Source: Schistosoma mansoni
Lineage: Eukaryota > Platyhelminthes > Trematoda > Strigeidida > Schistosomatidae
NCBI RefSeq assembly: GCF_000237925.1
Contig: NC_031501.1
Coordinates: forward strand, 6,144,166 to 6,208,165
Direction of reading: 5' to 3'
Length of the DNA: 64,000 bases
The translations under genes and the position numbers were made by a program. The notes under the pieces were generated by a model. That model was not told the origin of the DNA. It worked only from the letters and a program-made list of their open reading frames with translations, and made no database searches. Position 1 is the first letter of the stretch; each line of letters starts with the position of its first letter. Of this stretch, positions 33,901 through 46,900 are shown piece by piece.

Positions 33901-35021
33901 GTACTGGTACTACCATAGTAAAAGACCTATCCCTAAAATTGTAGATTTGTTATAATGCCGGAACGACTAGGCTAGTACTCAATGTCACTTCAGAGGCCCG
34001 TAGATTAAAGAACTGGTTCGAGTCCATCAACGAAAATGGGACAAAATGAATATGAACACGAAGGTGGATGACAGGCAAGCTTGCCCTAGAGTTAACAAGT
34101 TCCTAATTCGGTCTTATGCATAATTGAACTCTTTTCTGTCCAGTTATGTAGGACGGTTTATGGCCCTAATAGCTAAGACCACCCGTAATCCCATCTGATG
34201 GAGTTGTAGAACCTAACCACGGTCGATGCAACCAACCTATTCAGAATTGCAAGCCAATAGTCTAAACCATCTACAGAATAAGCTGAATGTGTTAATCACA
34301 AGACTTCATAACCCAATGACACCATATACTGACTTACCCTATCTTCGCTAAATACGTAAAACCTAACCAGTAAACTACATGACAACCCCAAACATCAAGT
34401 AGGTCTCAACATTGTGCACCATGTAGAGAATAACTCACTGACCAGCGATTTCAAAACTACAACTTCGTTATCTCAGTTGATATAACTCTGCAGGTGCACA
34501 GCCAGACAAGCTGTTACTGATAATTGACTGAATCTTGCATAGTCATTGACATTATGATGAAGATACAGACCTTACGAGCCACTGGTAATACAAAAGTGAT
34601 TACGACATGACATTCTGAACTACATTTACTTGACATTAACGTGCATGAATTGAAATTATGATTTTCAAATACCTAAACACACTTTGGGGCAATTTTAAAT
34701 CGGATAACCCCAAAACATCTCAAAGATATTTAGCATTCCGTGATAACGAAATGAACTCTACTGAATCCAATCAACTGAACTACATCATAAAAGGCTAATC
34801 TGCCTTAATAGAAAGCACGGACCTGGTTACGTTAAACACCCCTTTTCATGAGACCCCAATAAATCATAATTCTGATTTCCCGGTAACTGATAAGACAATG
34901 TAGACGCGATAACTAGGACATTGTATATTTCAATAAGAACAAATGAACATGTGGATGATATAAAAGAACGCCAAGAAGGTGGAACCAAATAAATGGACGT
35001 GTGATATTGAAATGCACATAA
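30906..35021. other. Intergenic; no gene recognised
   Basis: About 4.1 kb downstream of the ZFR stop codon. It holds only short unsupported ORFs. A block at about 31296-31335 (CTGTGCACCTCCACGAGG, AGTAACA) resembles 54427-54465, so a low-copy repeat may be present. The ZFR 3' UTR must lie at the right end, but I found no clear canonical poly(A) signal close to the stop. Confidence 0.45.
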
Positions 35022-35252
35022 TTAAATAGAAGATTTTGAGTTGGCGGTAACAAGGCGAGTACGTTTGGCCGGGGTGCATTCTGACTCAATTTTCAATGCT
35101 TCTGTCGTACATTCCTGTGTCTCCGTGCCATTTGCTACAGATGCATTATTATGTTGCTTCATATCATCAGTTGAGCATTCAACTTCGGAAGTATTCTGAC
35201 CTTGTGAAACATCGGAATTTTGTTCTCGTTTACCACCAGACTTAACAAAAAT
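35022..35252 (-). CDS. ZFR: ZFR exon 13 (last coding exon)
   Basis: Acceptor GAACTCAG, phase 0, 77 codons ending in TAA at 35022-35024. It encodes an acidic, Thr/Ser-rich tail with a basic patch (PAKRTR) near the end, a possible nuclear localisation signal. This tail is poorly conserved in the family. Confidence 0.82.
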   Translation of the reverse strand: MFVKSGGKREQNSDVSQGQNTSEVECSTDDMKQHNNASVANGTETQECTTEALKIESECTPAKRTRLVTANSKSSI

Positions 35253-38200
35253 CTGAGTTCTGAGGTGAATTTAGAGGTTCCATACCAAGAACCTAGAGAA
35301 TAGGATGTGAATAAACAGTAAAAACTTGGAATGCAGTGTCCATCTGGATTAATGAAAAGTCTGTGAACTAAAAGCCTGATTAATTTGTCTTCGCTAATTA
35401 ACTGTTTGCTTACAATTCGCTGTTAACTTACCAAAATGGAAGTTACTACTTTCTATATTTATACACCAACTTAATGAAACTTATATGACTGGTGTTGGAT
35501 GACTACAGTATACTATTGGGGTAACTCTAACTAATAACAAGTTTGTCAAAAACACCTACAACTTAGGGTAAATATGTTTCAGTTTGGTTTGGCCACTTTA
35601 GATTATCAACTAAAGAAGGAACTGAAAACATGATACGCGGAAAACTGAATAAACGAAATACTGTTGAAAAGAAATGAAATAGATAGTGACAGTACTTTAA
35701 GAAATAAAGAAACAACACAATCATACCAATTACCTACTAACCTTCGTGACACTAAAATCGGAAATAATTAAACACGAAAGTTACGAACAAAAACGTGCTT
35801 GGACAGCTTGAAAGATCTTCAGAGTGAAGTGAAACCGATCTTTGGAGATGAGAGTCTAAAGGAATTAGATGATAAGTCAAAACACAGGACAACTTGCCGT
35901 TGTAGAATGTATAGGAACTAGTCACATATGAAAAAGATGAAGATAATTGAAGTTTCCCAGTGGGGAATTAAGACAAGTATACACAAAAGCTACATATACA
36001 AGGCGATAGTATAACATAGGAATAGTATAGTGTAAATTTAACAGTGATATAAGAAAGTGTATGTTCTAAGGTGACTGATTTTGAAAAGAGAGAACAGTTT
36101 AAATCAAGGACGTTACGTATAAGAAAACCTATAGCAGGAATAAAAACACTTACTTTGTATAATTGATTAAAAGCAATTTGTCTGACTATTTGTTGAGCTG
36201 AAACAGTTATTTTTTCACAGACTTCATCGGATATTCCATTAGAAATTGTAACATAGAATGGTTTCGTACAAGCCACAGGTATATTGTTCTCCCTAGGAGA
36301 ATCCTCAGTGTTATTTGAATTAGATGAATGCTTTATTGCAAAGAACAAATATCCATTTGCCATTGATTCGAAAAATCTACGTAGTAATTTGCAAGGATGG
36401 AAAAAGTCGCTTGGTACAGAAAGCATATTTCTCATCATATTGTACTCTAAAGATAAGAGATGATCTAAGTGTACTTCAACATCCTAATAAAGTAAAAGGC
36501 AATAAAAAAGTTTAAAGTCCACTAAAAAACAAATACTTTAGAACGAGAAAAAATAATTCGGACATTAAATTGAAAACCTTATTACTGTATAACAATTCAC
36601 TCGATGAAACAGTATTTATCTCGATACATCAGTCCAGTTGCAAATAAAGAAAGCTAGGATCAAATGCTTATTAAATTAAATTAAATGAATATGTATAAAT
36701 GACTGCTTATACTGGGAAACATTAGGAATAGTTAAGAATTATACTGAACTGGAGACTTTCACATGTACGAGTAAATCTATTCTTAAAAAAGAAGCTATAC
36801 GTAAAAATGGAACTGTTAGGAGTAACGCAGAACTAAAAGAAAACTTACAAATTCATTTAATTCAATCCAGTATTCATTAGATTGGATAAAGTCGCGTAAA
36901 ATACGGCTAATTAAGAGTATCGGACCTCCGCTCGTAATATGCTGAATGGAAAATATAAATGGTTAAAATCAAAATATGTTATGAAAATAATCATCACAGT
37001 ACTAAAAAGAAGAAACCGTCTGAAAAAACTTTTTGTCTAACTACTCCAGATCTTCAAATAGACTAGGTGAAAAGTGAATGATCCTGTATGTGTTTCGGAA
37101 AAACAACATAAAGAGATAGTGAAAGATTATATAGTCCTGGCTAAGGAAACCTATAGCATTATTTGACATGAGGTTCAAACATGCAGTTTCGGGAGTGGTT
37201 TTAGGAGACCAGGAATAGCGTCAGATGAACTCGGATGGTCAGCACTGGTAGCGTATGAGGATAAAGATAGTCATAGGAGAATGACTGATCACGGAAACAT
37301 CAGAAATATTAGGAAGTGACAGCGGGATTTGGTCATGAATACTATGATTTCACATGCTGTTAGAACTATTAAAGGAGTTGAGATATGCAAAGTTAAACTG
37401 ATAACATAAAATTTTACTCCTAAAAGCATACAAGAAAAATACTAAATAATTTGAAAAAAGTAACTGCTTTTTCAGACAAATTGAAATATTGTAGTAAATT
37501 GAAACACTTACTTGAAACCATGAAGCATGATCAAGAGCATCTATGGATTTGATGCACTTTTCTTTGGGAATTGGATGACCATTAACGATTAAACGTTGGA
37601 TAACTGGTGGGATTTCTACACAAAGGAATACGGACATTATTATTATTACATAATCACAACGACTAACAAAGTCAATGTATATCTCCATGAACAATGTACC
37701 AAATCAAGTAGTAGACTACATCAACAATATAAACATTCAGTACAATGAGAAATAAAGACAAGAAAAATCACAGAGGAGACGGCTGAAAAGACTTAGTAAA
37801 ATATTTTGTATTCAAATGTATGCGTTGGGGAATTCAGAAACAGATGTGAACTCACCATCAGTTCCCGATAAGTACGTATATACAGCTTAAATATCCACAG
37901 GAAAGTTACACTTTCTTGGGTCTCATTTCTAAATTATGATTGATCAAATTGTGTTGACGACTAATTCTACATTTATTGACCAACTGTATGAGCGAATGTC
38001 CTCACACTGCCTCATGCACTGTAAACCACTAGCTTCTATTACCTAACTTACTACTAACTGATATCTGTTGGTTCGTTAACATGGGTTTCAAGTATCGTGT
38101 TAACAAGTATCCTGAATAAAAAGCTTTAAAAGCCTGCGTACAGTCACAAGAAATGCTACTAACAAAATGTGCCCACGATCAAATGGAGAATCATAAACAC

Positions 38201-41200
38201 AAACCGACTTAAAGCATTGGAGGAAAGCTTAGCGTTCAAACTGAGTAACAAATTTTTAACAACGTTTGGGATAACAGACGGCAAGGTTTAACAGACAGCT
38301 CCATTGATATAATTTGGGGATTTCCATCAGTGGAGTATTTCAATCAGGCAACAAAGGTATAAATACTTGTACCATTTTAATGATAGTTGTGGTAGTTCTC
38401 CGAGTTTTGGCTCCATACAGTAGAACTGTCTTCACGTTCGTATTGAAGGTTCTGACTTTGATATTGATTGACGGTTATTTTGAGTTCCATATGTTGTCCA
38501 ACTGTAGAAATGTCGCATTTGCTCTGCTAAACCTGGTTTTTACAACTGAATCGGATCCTCCTTGTTGATCGATGATGCTGACCAGGTACGTGGACGTTCA
38601 CACCTCTCCCAGGATTTCTCCATCAAGTGTGATTGGGTTGCTGTTCTCCATGTCGTATTTGAGGATGTTGCTTTTTCCCCTGTGTATGTTGAGGCCTACT
38701 GATACAGAGACTTCTGTCACATTGGTTGTCTTGACCTACATTTGTTCGTGTGTGTGGGATAGAAGAGTCAAGTCATCTGAGAAGTCCAAATCGTCTAGTT
38801 GCATGTAAGCTGTTCATTGTGTTCCGTGCTTCCCCTCACATGTAGAAGTCTTCATTATACAGTCAACCACCAGAAGAAAGAGAAAGGGAGACAGTAAGCA
38901 GCCTTGTCTGATTTCGGTCCTCACTTGGAATGCGTCTGTCAGCTGTCTTCCATGCACGACTCCGCAGTGTAGTCAGCCGTATGATGTTGATGATTTCCTC
39001 AGGTACACCATAGTGTCGAAGAAGATTCCATAAGGTTCTCCTATCCATTCTGTTAAACGCCTTCTCATAGTCAAGGAATTTGATGTATAGTGACAAGTTC
39101 CATTCGATTGATTTTTAATAGAAATAATATATTCATAGTATCTTATTGGGATATTACAAATATACTTGAATTTATAAAGTCAAACCTTAGTAATGACACC
39201 CAATTGATTGCTCAACAATAATGCATAGTGTCACTATTTGGTCTGTGCACGATCGATCCTTACGGAATCCGGCCTGATGATATCTTCATACTCAGTGTTG
39301 TCCATTCTGACCTTGGTATTAGGGTGTTCCATCTGGATGATTAGGTCCTCTCCTGAGCAACTTTCAGCTACCGACTGCAGCCTCAGAAATCGATTTTTAT
39401 CTTCATTGCTATCATTGGTGGGTGTATTGCACGGAATAACATTCATTGTGATCGTCACCTTCTTTGTTTTGAAGTATGCTATGATGATCTTGGATTCATG
39501 ACATGCTTTGCGTGCTTCTTTGAAAAGCATCAGAACAACTCCCTGAGTGTGTGGAGCATTTTGTTTTTCATGACCAGAGTACAACAGCATCTCTCCCGAA
39601 TCTATCCTTTTTCGTCCAGCTGGGGTCCAATGGGTTTTACTTATTCCGAGTGCCGTCAAGTTGTATCTCTTCATTACCGCAGCTATTTGATTGGTCCTTC
39701 CGGTCTCTCACATTGTCCGAACATTCCATGTACCTATATTAAATGTTGCTCTGGTTGTTAGAAAGAATATCGGTCACGTGACTTCCGAAAAGCCACGGCT
39801 TTCACCAAGAGGCGTCATAATTCTTCTGAAAGAAGATCCTTCAAATCCCAAGACAGAGTTTATATGGCTTAAATTAATTTTTCTGGTTGGCATTTTTTCT
39901 AGCAAGGTTGTTTTCTATGGGACGGGGTTGCCGATCCCATACCCAACCCTCCTCCTTTACCCGGGCTTGGAACCAGCAGTAACTCCAAAAGAGCAGCAGG
40001 AGGAGTGATCGTTGAGAGAATCGAGATATTTGCAATATTTACTGAGTCTGATCTAGAATAACTCAATCATCTACGATTCAAAACACAAGTTCGTGAGCTT
40101 GATAGTGACGTTGTCTAGAATGACAGTGGAAGCTTCGCAATCAGACTCTGTAGCCTAAAGGACTTAACAAGAACACCAAAAATATGCTTCTATTTTTCTC
40201 AAACAACAATTGTTAAATGAATTCCTGGTGAAACATAAATCTCCTTTTTATGCTTGCATATTTATGCTGGACCGACACAGAATGAATCATAATAGTAATT
40301 TGACTTTATAGGTGGTTATGATAACTGTTTTCTGAGACAATTGATTTTCTAATAATACTAAGAAGAAAGAAATATATTTAGAGGTTGATACGAAGCATAT
40401 ACGAGTTGTCATGCTCCGATAAGGATAATGAATGGTAACTTAGGGATCTATTTATGAACCAATATTATGCATATTTTTATCGTATAATTGCTAAATAACT
40501 AAACTATTCATATTCATGTTCCCCTTATCATGAGCTTTATTTCGAACTATAAACTATTGTTATACGACTTACCATTGAAGAATTACACCCAGTCTATTGA
40601 TTACTGTTCTCCTTATTTACAGCCACATTTGGCTAAATCTTGTACATATGTTGTTTTCTATTTTATGGTACGATGTGGTTAGTTTGATTGGTATATAAAC
40701 TCAGTATGTTTGAAATATAATGATTCATACCGAAGAGGCTGTTATGGACTTAACTGGCTGGGCTAGACAGAAGCAGGACCGGCAAGTACTCTAGACTGCC
40801 CGTGTGTCATTGGTCCGATCGATAATTCGCTGCTCTCTGATTGGCGGTCTTATCACGTCATATATTAACAGGGCATCCACTCGGCCACAAATTATAACAC
40901 GAGTACAGAAAAATAATGTCTAATAATTCGTCGCTGTCTTTTTTACTCGTTTACAATATAAACATCTATAAAATAGGATGTGAACATGTTTCAGGGTCTT
41001 AAGATGAACAATGTGTGACTTGGGTTTCCCACTCAAGTAAAAGACTGATAGACGTAAGAATTATTGGTCGCCAGGTAGGAAAATAGAATTGCATACCATG
41101 ATTGTGAAAAACGTATTTCTAAAGACAGAATATAATTACCATTTTTATCTTCAGGAGCGTCTTCGTTTTTTTGAACTACTACCGGGGAAGTTAAGTTGAT

Positions 41201-43931
41201 CACCAGTGTTATAGTAGGCCATATCGCAGATTCGTTTTCTTTGCAAGCAGGTTTTAAATTTACTTCAGAGATGTCACTTTTATTCAGCAAGGATGGATCT
41301 GAACAGGATACCACGACCGTAATTGTTCCCATAGTAGGCTCTGCTGTGACAGTATATTGAAGACGGGATTCCAGTGACTGTATGAAAAAAATCAAGCCAA
41401 CATATTCCAATCACAACCCAAAATCGATACCACCTTCAGGTTCATTGAAAATATCTCACAATAAAGAAATTTCTGGAGTTCACCCTAATGTAATGAACCT
41501 GCAGGATATATCGACTAGGGTTTTCAGAAAATTCTGAATAGCTGACCTTTCTAATGTCTAATCGAATTCTTGAAAATTTACAGAAAACTAATCATAATTT
41601 GGGTAGTCTAACATAGATCTAATACACTATTAACGAATGAGCTAAATTATACTTACGAAATGTCTAGTAACTATATTTGAGAATATTAGCCGAGCTTTTC
41701 CGTGACAAAGTAGTAATTTTATTACCAGTGAAGATCATAATTATTGCACACGTTAAATCCCACAGACCACTTATGAAAAAAGGTTCGATTATTTCATTAT
41801 GATAATAATGGAATGATATTTTTATGTCCTAGAAAAATACGAGTTATGTGATTCAGCAGAAGAAGAGGATCGTATACAATGATGATACGATGTGGTCCTA
41901 GCGGAAGGCGAATGATATACAGGAGGTGAAACCAGTAAGACGGTAGACTAAATTGAAAGTCAGTCATTGAGACCGAAAATTACAGTTTTAAATAAACGTC
42001 AGCGACAAAACTGTCACACATATTATTATTGAAGGCATTTATTGTTATAAAAACTTTGTGAAAAGAGATTCTTATTTTAAAGAATGATATAGTCAGTTAA
42101 AGATGGCGAGCGGATGTAACCGCAAACCAGTAAAACAGCTAAATTTTTTAAAGAATCGAAGAACACACTGTTCAAATATAATGATTTTTCAACTGAATTC
42201 CGTCCTGTATTGATAGCTTATTAAAAGATTTCCAGGAATACAGGATGGCGGAACATGTGGATTGGAAAACCCTGAAACTAAACTAATTGCAAGCAATGAT
42301 TTCAGTCACCCGAGGGAATGAATGGTGCATGAAATCGCTGTGGTTCTCAGTTACCGAGAGATTTCCTTTAACGCTACTTTGGTGCTTTGTGCACTAGATT
42401 TATTAAGTTGCAAACTTAGAGGATGGTTTGCCCGAACAGTACCCAAGATCTCAAACTATAATAAAGAATAAACACTAACAAAGAATACTTTGTGGGTTGC
42501 ATTTTCTTAGTTTCCTAGCTCCAATAAAATAATAACTGTTTATGAAGCGATTATAGTAATTACTTTTATTAGCAAATTATAAACTGTCTGTAAACCTTAA
42601 TAAAATTGGGTGAAAGATGGTATCTTTTAAACAGATTTAACTGCTAGTTAACTGTTAACCGAACTAATGTATTTTAAATGTAGAATTAGCTTAGTTACAA
42701 GTGCACAACACGTTTGTTTCTGAAAAAATTCGATAAATACTACAGGCGGCCACCAAATATCGTGTAGCTACAGAGAGAAATTAAACAATTCATACTGTTT
42801 GTCAATTTTTGTCGGCGACTTTACAAAATGTTAGTTACTGTACGTCTTAATTACAACTGTCCTAGAGTAGACAAAGTGAACAAAATTTATTCAATGATAA
42901 GTTATCAAAAAAGTGATGTTTTGACAAAAAAAACATTGAATAGTACATATAGAGTAAAGTAAACTAACCTCCATTAATTTTGTGATACTAGTTGAAACAT
43001 AAGATGTTAACTCTTTAGTAGGCCATTTAGAACATATTAAAACTAGTTCTGCTGAATGTTCACCCCTTAAGAGCAAATTTTTTCCCAATGCACCAACACG
43101 AACAACACCACAAAGCAGACGTTCACCAACTTTTTCTTCCGATTCATTCAGATTATTATCATCATCACAAGATTTAGCAAATATAGTGGTATCACAAAGA
43201 TCTAATTTTGAACGCACCTGTTTTAAAATGTAGTTACTAACACATTTCAAGGAACGCTCACAAATCGTTACAGCCAACATCATTGCCTTGATGAAGAGAA
43301 GACAAACATTAAAAATTAACGTGGACCAAACAGAAAAGTTTGAGAGCTACTCATACTAACTGGTTGCTCAGATTGATATGGATAAAGTGGACTAAAAACC
43401 TGTGATACAGTTAAAGGAGGTTTTTATAACCGAACTATCGAGCTTCATAGCTCAAACTGATGGCGTAGTTTAGAGAAAATACGGAATCTCTGAAAAAGAA
43501 ACATTGCCTGGTACATTTCTCTTGTTTCCCATTAAATTACTAACTGTTATTCAGTAAAGAAAATGGATGAATTCTAGATATGACATTGATCAGTAATACA
43601 CTACTAAGGTCGTATTTATGACTGAACGTTACCAAATTTTGAATATGATTAATAATCTAAATAACTGAAAACCATGTAATATTGTATTTGATGGTTGAAC
43701 ACAATTAACAGGAAGCTTAGTCAGAACCACACTTCAGTATTTGTGAAGAACGCTATTTCTTGTTAAAAAGGAAAGCCTGTGTTAGCACTATTCTACATAG
43801 TATTAAAGTCTTTGATAGTGGAATTGGATAAGAGATCTTGGTTTCGAAAGTCTAAGTATGGCCTGCTTACCAGTGTCAAGAAATATTGAAACAAAGTTGA
43901 AATTTCAGCAGAAAAGCTTTTTTTCTTTCTT

Positions 43932-43971
<40 letters not shown>

Positions 43972-46900
43972 CCGATGGAAAAAACACAAGACTACTTCAA
44001 TGGACCGACCAGCAGAACTAAGAACTACCTAATACACAAAAGTAGAAATTTGGATGAAGAAAATTTTCGTAAAATTAGTATATCGTATACAACGGTAGTT
44101 TATTAGTAAAAAAAAGTAATTACCTGAACTTCCCAAGCTGTCGGTAGCAAAGATGTATGTTTAGAACTGATATACCTGCTTTCTAGAGACTTATTAGTAG
44201 TTTGAGGAGTGTATATTCGAGGGACTTGTGCAGAAATACGGTCATATGGAATCCCAATCATACAATTTCCGGTCATATTGCTATTACGCAAGGTGCTGAA
44301 ACTGGGGAAACTGCTAGTATTTTGTTTCTGAAAATGTATAAAATTAATGTAATATATTGTTTCTAACTAGAGATGAATGAAGTAGTATAAGCCAAGTTAC
44401 CGAAAAGATACTTTGAAGCACAAAATATTTCTGACAAGACTTAGGGCGCACAATCTTAGTATCATAAAGGTATGGACAACTGACTTTATTATTAAATAGT
44501 TTGAATATATGATCACTTTCGATAAATTGTAAGGGGCCGATTATAAATATTTAAAGGTAAGTGATTAATTGACCAGCTTTTACGTGTGCTAAATTAATCT
44601 AGAACCACACCTTCAATCCTATTTGTGAATTATTTATTTGGTTGTAAACAATGCGTTTTTGTAATCCGATTAGTTAAATCCATACAACATAAATGGCTTT
44701 GACTCGATGTTGACATTTGAACAGGCATGATTGTTCTCTGTATAGTGTTTAATTAGATTTTATGACATCTCGAATATTAGTGTTTTTTTCGTCATGATTA
44801 AAAATCATCGAAATATATTAAAGTTTATACATTAAGAAAATCCTACCAACTTTGAAACAAAGCAATATGTATTTGTATGATATACAATTGACAAACGTAA
44901 GGAATAGTTGTAAACTATTCGTTTTTACTAAATATATCAAAGTGATCAGTGTTTATTTCTGTATAGTACTAACACTGGAATGAGTAATATTATACTGTTA
45001 TAAAAGACTTATTGATATTCGTGAATTTCCTTGTTAAAATCACGGATTGATCTTAAACAACAATCGGAAACCAACAGTGTCCTATCTACAACCTCAAGTA
45101 CAATCAATCCATGATGTAGACTGTGAAACCCAAAGCTTCCCATAAATCCCTTATAATAATGATAATCATGTGCTCATTGGTGACTGTTTTTAAGAGTTTA
45201 TTCTCGGAGTCCTAGTGGAAAGCCAAGTTCAATAACGTCGGGTATGAAGTAGTTACCCGCCAACCGCGCTGGAAGATAGGGTTTGCAGTAAATACTAATG
45301 GTCTACACAGAGTAAATATTGTTAATAAAAGAAAACTATGGACCCACTGGTTCGTTACGTTTTGCCTTCTTTTCTTTAGCTGCTATTACTTTTCGACGAA
45401 GTTGATTTCCTGGATTTGGATCGACAATAAACGATGGATCAACTTTCTTTTTGTATTGCTGACGATGACGACGACCACGTAAATGACATTCACGAGAATC
45501 TGGATTTGAAAATTCACAATCACATAACTTGCAACGATATTTAACAGTTTTGCTGTTGCTATTGATAATCTGATTGGAGAGAAAATTTTTCGAAAAGGAG
45601 AGAAAAACAGCAAGTGAATTATGACGACCAACTTAAAGATTATATATTTAGTACAATTATTTCCAAACAACATTAAGATTGAGACAAATAAAAAAACGTG
45701 CGTTTCTACACTTAAGCACGATGTAGGAGATTACGAAAATATTTATTTTAATCTCCAAAGTATCTGATATCAAGTGACTTGTGATAATCTGAACTACTCA
45801 TATGGAAACTGGATATTCAAAAACTGTGATCTTTTACGAAAGTGTATATTTAACCACATACTATAGAAGGGGTTAGTGTTTTCAATTGACATCTATTGTC
45901 TGGAAATGTATAGAATTATTTAACTTCCTAAAACCTTGGCAGATAAAATAGGGTTCTGAATGCACGATCCACTAGCTAATAACAAAGTACCTAAGCCAAT
46001 GATGGGAACATAACAACCAGAAGTTGAAGATAATGAACAATATCTCTTTGTTTTAAGTTCCATTTTCTATATAAGTATAGTATACTTAATAAGATTTAAA
46101 ATAAGTGATTTTGACAAACCAAAAACGAACAGAATAAAAGGCTACTATTATAATTTTTAGACAAGTTTATCATACTTGGTAGGAAGGTTTTCATTGCAAT
46201 TAGTTTTTAGACTACCATTACAAAAATCTCTCCTGAAAATAATTGCTGTTATCGAAACACAAGTAACCGATTGCAACAGGCAAATTGAAATCTTTTGTAA
46301 AGATATTTAGGAAAATTTGACAAATAAGGTTGGTGATTAGCTCTGTTACGAAACATTTCATAAGCTTTTATATAGCTTGCTTCTCAGTCTCTTTAAATAA
46401 TTAACCGCAGAAGATTGAATTTCCCAACATCGCTTGGCGGTGAAAAAGGAAAATTCAAGGAAAAGTAGAAAGGACAGAATTACAAATTAGGACTTACTAA
46501 CCTGGAGAAACAAGGAATAAATGCTATTTTCTAAAATTGCATGGTCAAGTTCTCTCAAGAACCTAACATTTTAAAGACCCAGTTATGATAGTTTTCTTAA
46601 GACCAATAAAGATTCAAACAAACCCTTGACTTTATAGTTTGCAGAAATTTCAGTCTTGTATGTGAACACTTTACAATATCCTTTATCGATTTAGTTAGTC
46701 AGTTATACACAATGCAGATACCTGGCACATGTGTGCATCCATTTAAGTTGCCACACCACAACCTCATTAGCACAACTAGATGGGCGAATTCCTGAGTAGT
46801 AGAGGCGTGCTGTGTGTGCTATCGACATAAGTAGGACATAACGCCAGTCAAAAGTGGAATGCCCAGCAGAAAGTTGTGAAGATCGAATCGAAGGGAACAG

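Noticed and set aside
38314-38808. Plus-strand ORFs at 38314-38808 and minus-strand ORFs at 53341-54012 with matching proteins
   Set aside because: The protein identity only reflects the identical DNA of the two RTE copies read on the antisense strand.
43793-44106. ORFs across the (CT)n(AT)n tract
   Set aside because: They are microsatellite products with Arg/Glu or Tyr/Ile repeats.
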